Source of the DNA: Cavia porcellus
Lineage: Eukaryota > Chordata > Mammalia > Rodentia > Caviidae
DNA: 64,000 nt
Direction of reading: 5' to 3'
Assembly (NCBI RefSeq): GCF_034190915.1
Contig: NW_026947486.1
Span: 99,429,123-99,493,122, forward strand
Both the position numbers and the translations under genes were made by a program. Position 1 is the stretch's first letter, and each line of letters starts with the position of its first letter. Below, piece by piece: positions 1-12,859 of this stretch. Below the pieces are notes generated by a model. The model was not told where the DNA came from and did no database searches. It saw only the letters and a program-made list of their open reading frames with translations.

Positions 1-227
1 TGGGGCTCACAAACACCTCTGTTTTATGCTGAATCCGAGCCTGGGGTTCCAATTTTTCTCCCATTCCAGTTCCATAATGGGTAGATTTCAGAATGTCCTT
101 CTGGTCTTCTTCTCTACTCCTTGATGAGTGCAAATGCCTGGCTAACACTTTGCCTGCACCTCTCATTAAAATCTCACTTATTTCAGTAAGGGAGGGAGAG
201 GAAAATGAGAAACACTTTCATTCAATT

Positions 228-880
228 TCATTCCACTGGTGAATGCACAGATGAATGGGAGATGTCTCCACAATCAGCTTGGCTGCAGTGCACAGAAACT
301 TCATTTTGCACCAACTGACACAGAGGCACACTTGCTGGTTCATTGGGATGACAGAGGCACTTCTGCTCCTTCAGTTTTTCCTGCTTTTGTTCTTTGCTCT
401 CAGTTATAACATCCTCTTTACAAATTCCAAAGTTGTATGAATTTACAGAAAAATTCTTTAAACCCTTATCATCTTGGAAATAAGTAGGTACACTTAGAGG
501 TAAAATCTGCCCACAAGCATCAGGTATTTTGTACATTTTAACAGGTACTGCCTGGGAGGAGTATACCTGCTCCATAGGAAGAGTAGCTTCTGAAGCCTCC
601 TTTGATTTTGTAATTTTTAAAGGTGGTTCTTTGTAGATTACACCCATCAACTGGGCTAAAGATTTACATAAACCATAAATCTTAAAGAGCTATTATCAAA
701 CTCTTTGCACAGTTGAGCAACAAAGTCATCAGCATAACTATTTAGATCCTGTACTTGAATCGCTATATTACATAAAAGTGTCCTGATTCCACGAATTGAC
801 TCCTCTTGAATTTCTTTGAGCATTACCTGTTTAGTTTGACAATCTGCATCCTCCTGTCCATTTAGTGGCTTTACAGACAT
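228..880 (-). pseudogene. Unidentified retro-type coding remnant with one frameshift
   Basis: Two adjacent minus-strand reading frames lie head to tail: 880-656 (starts MSVKPLNGQE, 74 codons) and 650-228 (140 codons). Near 655-665 the first frame ends at a stop, while the next frame is already open a few codons upstream (reads KSLAQLMGVIY). The pair therefore reads as one protein of about 215 residues broken by a 1-nt frameshift. The first half is acidic and helical-looking, with a conserved-looking block LNSYADDFVAQLCKEFDNSS. The second half is low-complexity and rich in K, E and Q. No splice signals interrupt it, so a processed copy or retrogene is the simplest reading. I do not recognise the parent protein. 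No poly(A) tract is visible before the window edge, so the 3' end may lie outside. Confidence 0.4.
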
Positions 881-2169
881 GTTTCCTCTTTAAAAATGTT
901 GGGAAGCTCTGCCTCTTTACTGTTCTACAAGCATCCTCCCCTTTCCTTTAACCCCTTGTGGGATTTTATCTACTTTTGAGCCTGAGCAGCAACATGTGAC
1001 TCTGGTACAGGCTGCTTTGATCTGAGGATGAGACCTCTCTCTTTCCAGTTTTACATCAGTAACCGGGCAGCACCGCTCTATGTCAATATTATGGCTCAGT
1101 CAGCAGTGAAAGGCTAATGCTTCCTGGTCATGGCCACACCCCTCTGGTCTACCTTACAGGAGCTAATTTCATGGGGAGGAGCCTCTGGAAAAGGAGAAAA
1201 AATGCTGTGAATCTAATGTCTCATTCAATCTGTCTGGGTTAGAAAACAATCTATATCACATGATTGTCTACCTTGCATAACCTTGAATAGTATCCATGGC
1301 TTCTGTTACTCTAAGACTATCTTCCAGTGGTTATTTTACTTCTGAGCCTCATTTGGATCATACAAATGATCCCAGACTTGTACTTGGCTTTCTCATCTAC
1401 TCCATTAAACTTCTTCATCTGTGTCCTTACTCTTTTGAGTAGGGTAACTGCCATCTAGAAGTTGCTTTGTTTTTGACACTTCTCCCTCTGCCCCACTCCC
1501 AGGTATCTCGCTTGGTCAATTGTACGCAACTGTGTCCAACTCTCTACAAGTACCCAGCCGCCATTATAACACACGTGGTCTCCATCCACAGGATGTCTCA
1601 TGCAGTGACCTAACTGATATTTGTGATTCTTTCTTGTCTTCTTCCCATCTATGCTCTATCCTCCTTATCTTCCCATTTAAACCCACTCATATCAGAGAAT
1701 ATACTTTCCATGATTTCTTTCTTGCATATTTATTGAGAGTTGTACTCTAACCTACTGTATGTTTCTCCTGGAGGAAGTTTGTGGTGATCTTTAGAAGAAC
1801 GTGTGCCCTGCTATTGCTAGATGAAAAGTTCTACAAATGTCTAAGAGATCGTTTGTACGTACTACTGTTGCAGTTTGATATTTCCATGTTGAACTTCTTT
1901 GCAATTGTATTTAATATTGAAAATACAGTGTTGAAATCTCTGAATATTATTATTAATTTGTCCCTTTCTTATCTCATTTCAATCTATGTCTGTCCTCCCT
2001 ACTTAAAGATTTTATTTCTAGTATCACTTTTTACAATCAATATAATTTCTTGCTGCATTGAACATTTAATCATTATCATAGGCCTCCTTATTCTACAGTA
2101 ATATCATGTTAAAAAAACATTTTATGACTTTAGCATAGCCACTATATCTCTTGTGATTGCTCTTGGCAT
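881..2169. other. No gene seen (AT-rich, unique-looking)
   Basis: Short open frames occur in all phases, but none carries a recognisable domain, and the base composition is that of ordinary intergenic DNA. The stretch around 1,020-1,160 is less AT-rich and would be the 5' side of the remnant at 228-880 if that remnant has a 5'UTR. Confidence 0.4.
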
Positions 2170-2400
2170 GAAATTTCCTCTTATTCTTTTTAACATATTT
2201 GTATCTTGAAAGCTTGTCCCATGATCCTGACTTATTTTGTATAATATAATGTCCTCTGGACTCATTGTTAATGACAGCATTTACTATTTTTAAAAAGCTG
2301 GATAGTGTTCCATTGTTTATACACACATTTTTAATTGTATTCATACAGTATTGAACACTCCATGTTGTAAGACAGCATAGAGTTAATTCACATTATTTTT
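2170..2400 (-). mobile_element. Old L1 3'UTR fragment, antisense
   Basis: Read on the plus strand, the segment near 2,230-2,345 has the antisense pattern of old mammalian L1 3' ends: an ATAATGTCCTC-like block, then CTGGATAGTGTTCCATTG, then a TATACACACA-like block. It is highly diverged and I cannot name the subfamily. Confidence 0.45.
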
Positions 2401-3129
2401 CTTTAGCTTAATAATCCTTGCTTTCTGATTGCATTTTAATTCACTCACAATTAATGTTATTACAGACGTTGTGAGATTTATGTCTCCTATTTCACATTTG
2501 GTTTTCTAAAAATGTTGTGGGTTTTTTTCCATTTTTCATTTGTCCTGTACTGTTTTCCTGAGTGTAAAAGCTTGTTTTCTAAGATATGTGTATAGTCTTT
2601 CTACTTTATCACTATTTCTTCATCCATTTATTAAGCAGACGTAACTGTATATTTAGTCCACATAGGTTATAAAACCTGCAACATCCTGTTATAAATTTTC
2701 CTGAAATAAATGCATTTCCATTTAAGAAAGGGAAGACAGCATGTGTATATTTATACCAAATGTTTTTTTACAGTTTATTTTAACATTAACAATTCTCTAA
2801 TATTTCTGAGATTTCAGGATATCATCTGGTATAATTTGTTTACTCTAACACAGCTTTGCTCCCATCCAGGTCCTGAGTGTTATCTGTCATATTACCTTGT
2901 TACACATCATATGCATTTGATTTCATGCAACTGATGTTTAAATTATTTAAAAAGATGAAGAAAATTCAATGTTCATTTTTCTTTGCCTATGTTCTCTGCT
3001 TTAACAGAGTACCACAAACCTACCAATTTATAAAGAAGAAAGAATTTTTACATATCTCTAGAGGTAGAAAATTTTTAGAACACACACCCACGGGTTCATT
3101 GACTGGTGAGGTTTCAATCTCTAATTCCA
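2401..3129. other. No gene seen
   Basis: AT-rich sequence with only short chance open frames. I see no repeat I can name. Confidence 0.4.
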
Positions 3130-3600
3130 AGATGGTAACTGGAATTCTCCTTTCTCTTCAACTGGAGTATCATTCATTAATGAACATTAATGGAATATTA
3201 TTCAGTTGTACACAGTGAAATGTTATTTAGCCTTAAAACTACAGATTGTCCTAACACAGGGTACAACATAGATAAAAATTGAGGATGTTATGCTAACTGC
3301 AAGAAATTATTCACAAAACGCAAAAATTGTTTGTTTCCAGTGATAGAAGATAATTAGAGTGGTTAAAGTTTAAAAGACAGGAAAGTGCAATTGTGGCTCT
3401 AGAGGCTGGGCAAGAGGTAGATGGGGGATACTGTTTAATAGTTATGGAGCTTCAGTGTGGGGAGATAATCAGAATTCTGAAACAAGGTGGTAATGGTTGC
3501 ATATTGGGAATGTTTTCAATAGCATCAAATTATGAATTTAAAAACAGTTAAAAGGATAAATTTATGTTATGTATATTTTACCACAAATACTAAATTTTTT
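3130..3600 (+). mobile_element. Old L1 (L1M-type) 3' end, sense
   Basis: The order of blocks is that of ancient mammalian L1 3'UTRs: ATGGAATATTATTCAG, then a CCTAACACAGGGTACAACAT-like block, GAGGATGTTATGCTAA, a GGCTGGGCAAGAGG-like G-rich block, GGTGGTAATGGTTGCA, and the tail TTATGTTATGTATATTTTACC at 3,563-3,583 running into A-rich DNA near 3,600. It is non-coding and heavily mutated, consistent with an insertion much older than L1-A, L1-B or L1-C. Confidence 0.75.
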
Positions 3601-4073
3601 AAATGAACTTAAAAAGACTGTATCTTATGGTGTATCAGATTGTACATCTATCATTTTATTAGTACTATGGTGTCTTAATCCCTGAAGCAACCTTTAAAAC
3701 CAGGAACGAGTGTATCTTTGAACCCCAGTCTTTCTTGAATAGTTTTAGCTTTTCCAATCCTCATAAGTTTCCAAATGAAAATTAATATCAAATAATGTAC
3801 GGAATTTGAACACAAATCCTATTAATTCTGCAGAAAAATGTGAGGAACTTTGCCATTTTACCAAAATTAAACCTTCAAATCTTTTGAATATGAGGTATCT
3901 TTTGATTTATTTTGGGATTAAATTTCTTTCAATGTTTTTGGAAAATAAGTTTGTGTTTTCCATAAATAACTTTGGAAGCATATTTATATTTTGAGGTAAT
4001 TTTCTAATTTCATTTTTAGATTGCTAGTACAGTTGCATTGAAATACATTTTTCATGTTCATCATGTATCATCT
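3601..4073. other. No gene seen
   Basis: AT-rich DNA. The short plus-strand open frame at 3,806-3,994 shows no domain. Confidence 0.35.
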
Positions 4074-4599
4074 AAACTTTCACTTTTTAAAATTATTTTT
4101 ATTATTTTGCAGATAGTAAAATACAACAGCATAAAGCCAATTGAAACAGTGCATTGCAATTGGTACAGAATGCCACAGCAGGTTACCAGGATAACATACA
4201 TACCATAATATATCTCGTTATCTTCACAATAGTTTTTCTTTCAATCAGGTATAGCAAACTCAAACCAAATACAGAACGTATCAAAACAGAATGTTAAATA
4301 GAGCAATACAATTATTTAGAACAAAGCAAAACAGTGATAACAATATTTGCCTTCAAAGAAATGGTAAAAAGAAAGCCCCCCTATATGCTATATTGCATAT
4401 GGTCACCCTCCCAAGAGATGCTCAGACCTCTGGCTCCCATTTGCTAACGGGAAGTGGGAGAAATGGGATGTTGGATTCTCAGCCCCCTTACCAGGGAGGC
4501 GAACAGGTTGCTTGGTTTCCCAGTGTGCTAAGTTCCAGCATGGTGCGGATCTCCGGAAATAATGACTGTTTCTATCCCTGGGGTGGCATCCAAACTTTC
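4074..4599 (-). mobile_element. GC-headed non-autonomous retroelement, copy 1
   Basis: On the minus strand this is a GC-rich head (about 4,590-4,390; contains GCCTCCCTGGTAAGG and TCTGAGCATCTCTTGGGAGG) followed by an AT-rich body ending in GCAAAATAATAAAAATAATT near 4,085. It is the reverse complement of the plus-strand element at 59,820-60,480 along most of its length. The octamer AAACTTTC occurs at 4,074-4,081 and 4,592-4,599 and may be the target-site duplication. The body resembles L1 3'UTR sequence and there is no open frame, so it probably depends on L1 for mobility (inference). Confidence 0.6.
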
Positions 4600-4619
4600 T
4601 GAATTCACTTTACTCAAAA

Positions 4620-4765
4620 ATTTTAGTTGGGTGTAGTGGCTCATGCTTGTAATCCCAGTACAAAGAATGTTGAGGCAGGAGGATTGCTGTAAATTTGAGT
4701 CCTGCGTGGGCTCTAAAGTGACTTCAAGGCCAGCCTGAACTTGTCTCAAAAACTAAATAAAATAA
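4620..4765 (+). mobile_element. B1-like (7SL-derived) SINE
   Basis: Starts TTGGGTGTAGTGGCTCATGC, with the RNA polymerase III A-box region followed by GTAATCCCAG and GAGGCAGGAGGATTGC, then CAAGGCCAGCCTGAAC and TCTCAAAAACTAAATAAAAT as the tail. This is the usual B1/Alu order. The copy is diverged. Confidence 0.8.
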
Positions 4766-5849
4766 AATACAATTTTTGTGTATTTCTTAGATCTTTCTAT
4801 GTATTTACAGTGTATTCTTTACATATTTCTATATAAATGATCAAACAGTTTAAGAATACAGATAATTTTATTCATTTTCCAATATGGATACTGTCTTATT
4901 TACTTTACATTTGACGCTCAACATGAAGAAAGGAAAGGTTTATTTCTTACAGCTTTTGGAGGTTTCAGCCCAATCTCAGCTGGCCCCAAGGCAGGGTGGC
5001 GTGGTGTGGGGCAGCAGTTCATGCAGGCTGCAAGCCACAAGAGCAAAAAGGCAAAAGAGGGAGAAACAGGGCTGCTTTCCTCCCTTATACTGTATGCTGG
5101 CTCTGCGCCCAGGCTGGTGCACCATCCACACCGCCAATCCCAGTGCTAGAAAATAAAGCAGTCACAGACACTGGATTCAGCTGCCTCCATGACTGCATGA
5201 GGCTTGGGTGACCAGCTAGACACAATGCATTAGAAATACAATTAATGTAATTTCACTGTGTAGAATTCTAACGAACATTTTGAATAACAATCATGAGATT
5301 AGCCACTTTTTTCTTATTGCTGAAATTGGAGGTTCAAGTGTTCAATTTTTCTGAAAAATAATTTTGTTATTTCCATCTGTGGTTTCACTGAACATGAATT
5401 TTATCAGACTGAGACACTGTTATTCTTACCTTGTTGTGGTGGTTTTATCATGAAGCTGTCCTGAGTTTTTTTCACATTTTCTGCATATTGATACGACAAT
5501 CAATCATTGATTTTTCAGCATCTCTTCCAGCCTGGTCCATTTCCTGCTACTCTTTTGGTTTCTCAAGAGAAAGATGTTATATCATTTGTTATAAACAAAC
5601 AAGTTACTGAGATTATTTGGTTTTCTTAAATCTATATCCTCTCTTTTGCTAAGATGGGTGTTTTTATTACTTTTTTTCAAGTTCATAATCTCTTCACTCC
5701 ATGCTACTGTTTACAATCAAATATATTTTTAGTTGATGTATTTCTCTTTTATGAACATTACATTTTCTCATTACTTTTATTAATTTTCTATTTCTGTACT
5801 GAGAATTTCTATTTCATTTTAAACTACTTATTTTACTTTGTTTTGTTTG
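4766..5849. other. No gene seen; one GC-richer patch
   Basis: The sequence is mostly AT-rich. Positions 4,915-5,230 are less AT-rich (AAGGTTTATTTCTTACAGC near the start, AATAAAG near 5,152) and look like part of an old interspersed repeat that I cannot classify. Two overlapping chance open frames there show no domain. Confidence 0.35.
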
Positions 5850-5945
5850 TTTTTTTAGACAAGGCCTCAAACTCATGAGGATTCTCCTGCCTCAGCTTCC
5901 TTAGTGCTAGAACTACACTTGTGCATCACCACAATCTCTCAAAGA
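5850..5945 (-). mobile_element. B1-like SINE fragment, antisense
   Basis: On the plus strand: GACAAGGCCTCAAACTCATG, then ATTCTCCTGCCTCAGCTTCC, then TAGTGCTAGAACTACAC and TGCATCACCAC. This is the antisense order of a B1/Alu right part. It is truncated and diverged. Confidence 0.75.
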
Positions 5946-7419
5946 TTTCTCAAAAATTGTATGACTGTGTCTGAAATTCCCCTGCATATACTTCATCTGG
6001 ATTGGAAGTTGAAAGCATTTTAAAAGCAAACTACAGCTCTGTTTTTATTTTATTTAATAGTATTGTTCATCATTTATTGACATCATTTTACTCCTCATCA
6101 CCTTTATTCAGTAAAACAAAGATGTTTCTTCTACTTATAAAGGTTGGTCACAACATGGGGTTGAATCATAGTCTCTGTCACCTGTTAGTGTGTCTCCAGG
6201 AAGAGGCCTCTTTCCCTCCTCTTTGTTCTTACATTTAACAGTCACCAAGAACCGTTTTATCCGACCAAGAATCATTTATATGTCGCTGCACATTTAGTGC
6301 TTAACCTTCCCAAATATATTATTTTTGAAAAATTTATTTAAAAAAGAATAAAAGCACTGGTACAGAATTTCAAATCAAGTTAACAGGAGACTGACAATGG
6401 TTAATATGTTGCATACTGTTAGCTTCAAGCAGTTGTTCAGATTACAAGATATAGACATGAAAAATTGATCAGTGAACTTATAGAATGTGTTGTATTTGCT
6501 CATGATTGAAAATGTTACCTGTCATAACTGTACATCTCAGAAGATGAAGACAAACATGAGAAATTCCTCTGGCCCATCGCATAATTTCCTTCTGGGTGCT
6601 GAATTTCAAAATAGTTTATAATCTCTCATTCTTCTTCAGTATTTTTTTCTGTCTCGTGGTCTCTCTCTCTCTGGTTTCTAAATTCAAGGGTAGCTTTGGG
6701 TCTCTGAACCTCCCTTTGTTTGTCTCTTTTCCAGCTTTCAGTGCCTTTTGGGTCAGTATGTGCCAGTAAAACACACAAGCACGTTTCTCTAGCACAATGC
6801 TGCCAAATGCTTACTTAAATAAATGGATGCATTCTTGTCAAATCATTCATTTGAAAGGAACATAAACCGCATACCATAACTTTGGATATTTGGAAATGTA
6901 TATGAATCCTTTCCTCTCCAATTGTAGGAATATAAATCTTCTAAGTAACATATCTATTTTTTATGTTAACTGTTGTTTGCATTAAGAGATAGTTTTTTCC
7001 CTAATATATTTGTGCTGACATTAACTCCCAATTGGCTAAATTTCCAACATAAAAAAATTAACACAAAAGTATCTTACATGATTTGTGTACATTCTCATCA
7101 TACTGGTTAAGGAAAAACAAAATTGCATCAGAGATAAACACACACACACAACTTTATTTCTCCATAAAATATAACCAACTTGGTAACAATTAATATGATA
7201 ATGCATTTAAGAAAAATAAAATCTTAGACGTGATGTTTCAATTAGTAGTAGATCCTTAGGTAGCATGAACATGGTCATGGATTAGAACTCCAGCATGGGC
7301 AAAAAAATGAAAACTGGAATAAATATTCTTAATATGTATATATGACTATGAAAATTTGGATTACATTTGAGGTTTTAGTTGCATGCAAAAAGCACATGCA
7401 ATCCATATAATGATTTTAA
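5946..7419. other. No gene seen
   Basis: AT-rich DNA with small A-rich and CA-rich patches (CACACACACA around 7,139-7,149). No open frame with a recognisable domain. Confidence 0.35.
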
Positions 7420-8019
7420 TTTTTTTTTTATTTTGAAGAGATTAAGACAAAAGAGGACATAACAAAGCAGATCAGAACAGAACAATGAGTGCAACACAGT
7501 ATTTCACTACAAGACAACCCATAATTTACAGTACCTACCATAATGTCTCTTTCTTTGAAATAGTTGAGCATAACTTCATATACAATAGTGACAAAGATAA
7601 AAAATACAATTAAGCCATTCAAGAGAATGAAAGTATTAAAGAGCATTCAGAACCAAATGACAGAGAACAAACAATGGCTACTATATTATCTCACTTTCCA
7701 TAGAAAATTTGTTTATACTATCACACATAATAAAATCCAATAAGATACAATATGATAGAACCAGTGGAATCAGAAGAGCAAAAGCAGGATAGGACTTCAG
7801 AGTAAGATGATATTAAATCAGCACTGGCTATTATAATGTCTTGTTTTCTTCAAAATAGCTGTTCATACTATCACAGATGATAAAATCAAACAAACCAGGA
7901 TAAAATCATTCCAACTAATGAATGCAAACATTGTAAGGTTTCAAAGCAATGTAATGGGGAATCATGATTATCATAAAGTTTTATGTCCTCTTACAATATT
8001 TTACACTAGGAAGACTATA

Positions 8020-11000
8020 TGGTATTTAAACATGTAAGTTTGATTTATTTTGCTTATGAGTATGGTGTCAAGTTGCGTCCATTTATTTATAAATATCTCA
8101 ATGTGATAATTATTTAGAGCTGAGTAATACTCCATTGTATAAAAATTTTTATCCATTTCTCAGTTGATGAACACTTAGGTTGTTTCCAAGATCTGGATAT
8201 TACAAATTGTCCTGCTATAAACATGGGTGCCCATCATATGTCACTGTGGTATGATGTTTTCAGTTCTTCTAGAAATATGCCTAGAAGTGGAATAGCTGGA
8301 ACAAATGTGACTTCCAATCCCTGCTTTTTGAGGAATCTCCAGACTGATCTCCACAGTGGTTGCACCAGTCTACACTCCCACCAACAGTGCTGGAGAGTTT
8401 CTTTCTCCCTATAGCCTCTCCAGTATTTGTTGTTGATAGTTTTCTTGATCCTGGCCATTCTTTCAGGAGTGAGATGGAATCTCAGTGTGGTTTTAATTTG
8501 CATTTCTTTAATGACCAATGTTGATGAACATTTTTTCATGTATTTATTTGCCATTTGTATTTCTTCCTCTGAGAAGTGTGTATTCATCTCAGATGACCAT
8601 TTTTGAATTGGGTGTTTGAATTTGGGGGGTCTGATTTTTTTAATTCTTTCTATGTTTTTAGACAGAAGTCCTTTGTCTGAGGGACAGTTCACTAAGACAT
8701 TTTCCCAGTTTGTGGGTTTTCTTTTCACTATGCTGGAGATTATTTTTGACATGCAGAAACTTTTTAATAAGATGTGATCCCCATTATTGATTCTGGGAAA
8801 TATTGCCCATGAAGTTTAATTCCTATTCATGAACTCTCTATGTACCTCTGTATCTTCAAGAATTTTACCTAATTTGTCTCCCAACAAATTCAATGTTTCT
8901 GTTTTAATATTCAGATCTTTGATCCGTTTAGATTTTATTTTAGTACATTGTGACAGGCATGGCTCTAGTTTTAGTTTTTGGCTAATGGAGAGCCAGTTTT
9001 TCCAGCACCATTTATTAAAGAGAATGTCATTCTTCCAGTGAATATGTTTGGCCCCTTTATCAAAGATAAAATGATTGAGTTGTGTTGGTAGTTGTGGTTG
9101 TATCTTCTTATCTATTCCATTGATGTTCAGATCTGTTTTTATTTCAGTACCATGTTGATTTTGTTACAGTTGCTTTGTACTATAACTTCAAGTTAAAGAT
9201 TGTGATTGCCTCCTGCCTTGCTGGTAGGAATTGGCTTTGCAATTCTAGGTCTCTTCTGATTCGAAATGAATTTTAGGAGTGACTTCTCTAGATGTGTGAG
9301 GTAAGTTGATGGTATTTTTATTGAGATTGCATTGAATCTCTATAACAGTTTTTGGAAGAATGGCCATTTTCACAATATTTATTCTTCCTATCCATGAACA
9401 AAGGATGGCTTTCTGTTTTCTGAGATCATCTTCTATTTCTTTTTCAGGGTATTATAATTTTCCCTGTTTAGATCTTTTACTTCTTTCTTGAGATTAATTC
9501 CTAAGTATTTCATTTTTTGGATGCTAGTGTGAAGGGTGTGGCTTCTCTTATTTCTCAGTGATTTTATTGTTAGTGTATAGATATGATATTGATTTTTGAG
9601 TATTGATTTTTGTATCCAGCTACATTGCTGAATTTGTTTAGTATATCTAGGAGTCTTTCAATGGAGTTTTGAGGGTCTTCTATGTAGAGTATCATGTCGT
9701 CTGCAAATAATGATATTTTAACTTCATCTTTTTCTGTCTTTACCCCATTTATTTATCTCTCTTGTCAAATTGCTCTGGCCAGTATTTCCAGTACTATGTT
9801 GAACAGGAGCTTTGATAAGGGACATCTTTGTCTTGTGCCTGATTTTAAGATAAAGGCCTTCAGTTTTTGGCCATTTAATATGATGCTGGCTGTTGATTTG
9901 TTATAGATGGCCTTTATCCTATTGAGGTAAAGACCATCTATTCCAATTCTCTGTAAAGTTCTTATCATGAATTAGTATCAGACTTTATTAAAAGCTTTTT
10001 CTGCAACTATAGAAGTGATCATGTGATTCTTACTTTTGGATTTATTGATATGGTGGATTACATTTATTGATTTAAATATGTTGAACCATCACTGCATGCC
10101 CAGGATGAATCCCACTTGGTCGTGGTGTATCATTTTCTTGATAATTTAATGCATCCTGTTTGCCAATATTTTATTGAGGAATTTACTCTCTGTATTCATT
10201 AGGGATATTGGGCCGTAGTCTTCTTTTTTATTTGGGTCTTTCTCAGGTTTTGGTACTAGAGTAGTATTTGCTTCCAGGAAAGACTTAGGACGAATTGCTT
10301 CCCTTTTAATTTCATTGAAGAGTTTTAGGATTGTCGGCATTAAGTCTTCTTTGTATTTCTTGTAGAATTCCGCAATGAATCCTTCTGACCTGGGCTCTTT
10401 GTAGGTAAGAACTTTATTACATTTTCAATTTCTTTAATAGAAATTGGTTCATTCAGTAGTTTTGCATCTTCTTGACCCAGCTTTGCTACCTCATATGCTA
10501 GTAAGAATCTGTCCATTTCTTCTGTATTATCAAACCTATGAGAGTAGAGGTTTTCCAAATAGGTATTTATGATCTTCTGTATTTCCACAATCTGTAGTGA
10601 TTTCACATTTTTCATTCCTTATTGCATGAAATTATGCTTTGTCTTTTCTTTTTTAAATAAGATTTGCTAGAGGCTTGTCAATTTTATTTATTCCTTCAAA
10701 GAACCAACTCTTTGTTCGTTGATTATTTTGATTGTTTTCTTAGTCTCTATTGCATTAATTTCTGCTCTTATTTTTATGATTTCCTCCCTTCTTTTGTCTT
10801 TGGGCTTGATTTGCTCTTCTTTGTCTAGATGTAGGAGGTGTATTATCAGGTTGTTTATTTGTATTCATTCTGTTTTCCTGGTGTGGAAACTCATTGCAAT
10901 AAATTTTCCTCTGAGACCTGCTTTCATTGCATCCCTCAGATTCCTGTAAGTTGTATTTGTATTCTCATTTGATTGTAAGTATTTTTCAATTTCACCTTTA

Positions 11001-11805
11001 ATTTCCAATGTGATCCACTGATTGCTCAAGTGTATTATTCAATTTTCATGTGTTTGTGGGTTTTTGTGGTTTTTTATCATTAATTTCTAGTTCATGTTTC
11101 TATGATCTGATAACATGCATGGGATAATTTCAATTATTTGGCATTTATTTAAATATGTTCTGTGGGCTAGTATATGATGTATTTTAGGGAATGTCCCATG
11201 TACTGCTGAGAAGAATGAATATTCTGGTGTTGTTGAATGAACACTCTGTATATGTCTATCAAGTCCATTTGTTCATAGGTGTGATTCAGTTGTGTTATTT
11301 CTTTGCTGATTTTCTGTCTGGTTGATCTGTCCCTTGGTGTCAATGGAGTGTTAAAGTCTCATGTTATAATTGTATTATTGCTAATTTGATTTTTAGTTTC
11401 TATTAATACCTGCTTTGCATAGCTGAGTGCTCTGGAATTTGGTACATCTCTATTTAAGATTGTTATCTCTTCCTCTTGAAGTATTCCCCTAACCACTATG
11501 TAGTGACCTTCTTTATCTCTTAGGATCATTCTTGGTTTGAAGTTCACATTGTCTGCAAACAGAATAGCTAGCCCTGCTTTTCAGTTCCTGTTGCATGAAG
11601 TATTGTATTCCATCCTTTGTCTTTCAGTCTGTGAGTTTCCTATTGGGTTATAAGGGTTTCTTCCAGAAAGCATATGGTTGGATGTTGTTTCTTGATCCAT
11701 TCTGCCAGTCTGTTTCTTATAAGTGGTGAATTGAGATCACTTACATTTATGGTTATAACTTTATATATTGCTTTATTTTGACATGTTATTTTGCTGCTGT
11801 TGCAT
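8020..11805 (-). pseudogene. L1-A ORF2 remnant (endonuclease/reverse transcriptase)
   Basis: Fragments of L1 ORF2p appear in the expected order on the minus strand. The start region is at 11,805 (MQQQQNNM). Endonuclease-domain scraps lie at 11,547-11,359, linker and reverse-transcriptase scraps at 10,615-10,146 and 9,968-9,765, and the C-terminal segment at 8,752-8,234 (172 codons, including PPKFKHPIQKW and LTPERMARIKK). In the C-terminal zinc-knuckle region the first cysteines are replaced (YWRGYREKE), although HCWWEC is kept. Many frameshifts separate the pieces. In functional L1s this protein nicks target DNA and copies the RNA; this copy cannot. Confidence 0.88.
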
Positions 11806-12859
11806 CTTTATCTTTCCATTCTGTTTGTCTACTTTGCTTAGTGGTTTTTTCCTTAGTGTATCTAAACTGTGTTCCAGTATTCTTTGCAGGGTTGGCTTGG
11901 TCATCATGAAGTTCTTCAGCTGTTCTTTATCATGGAAGTATCTTATTTCTCCATCCATTTTGACGGACAGTTTTGCAGCAGTCCAGATTGGAAATCATTT
12001 TCCTTTAGGATCTGAAATATTTTACTCCATGCTCTTCTGGACTTCATTTTTTGTGTTGAGATGTCTGCTGTAATTCTGACAGATTGTCTTTTTAGGTGAT
12101 CTGTCTTTTCTCTCTAATAGCTTTTACTATTCTGTTCTTATGTTGGATTTCTGGGATGATAATTATTATATGCCTGGCTGTAGTTTTGTTTTGGTTTTGG
12201 TAATTTAGGGTTCTATATTCTTCACTAATCCATATGTCAGTTTCCATTCTCATGTTTGGAGAATTTGCAGCTATGACTTCTGTAAATAGCCTCTTGATAC
12301 CATTTGTGTTATCCCCTTCTTTTCCATTTATCCCTATCAATCTTATGTTGTTTTTCTTTGCATCATCTTTCAGCTGTTGAATTATTTCCTGATTCCTTGA
12401 TATTTTTAAAAGATCTTTCCTTTCCTATTCACTAGCTGCTGTGTTGTCTTCAAGGTCTGAAATGCTATCTTCACATTCATTGAGATGTTTTTGACAACTT
12501 TCAATGGAATTTTTGATTTCCTTTATATCTCTTTGAATCTGCTTCTTGTATTCTGTTTGTTTCTTATATTGTTCATCCAGGGATTCTATCTTTATGTTTA
12601 ATTCCTCTATTTTTTAACTGTGTCTTTTTAGATGTGTTTAGCATCTCTTTCATTACTTTTATCATTTCTTCTTTGCCTGTGAGATTATTTCTTGTTTGAA
12701 TTCATTTAAATCTTCCCAGAGTTGCTTCTTTATTAAAGTTGCTACTATATCAGGTATTTCAGGTGTATAGTATATATTTTCTTTTATGTGCATGGCTCCT
12801 AGTCTTTCTTGGGATTGCCTGGAGATTTGTGATTGCATTTTTGTCTTTCATTTTGTCAT
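11806..12859 (-). pseudogene. L1-A ORF1 remnant (RNA-binding chaperone)
   Basis: The minus-strand frame at 12,340-12,092 reads IGINGKEGDN and ITIPEIQHKNR-like blocks (here IIIIPEIQHKN), typical of the L1 ORF1p RNA-recognition region. The frame at 11,958-11,773 carries the C-terminal IRYFHDKEQL motif. The coiled-coil half (about 12,750-12,400) is broken by stops. The probable start ATG is at 12,859. Confidence 0.8.
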
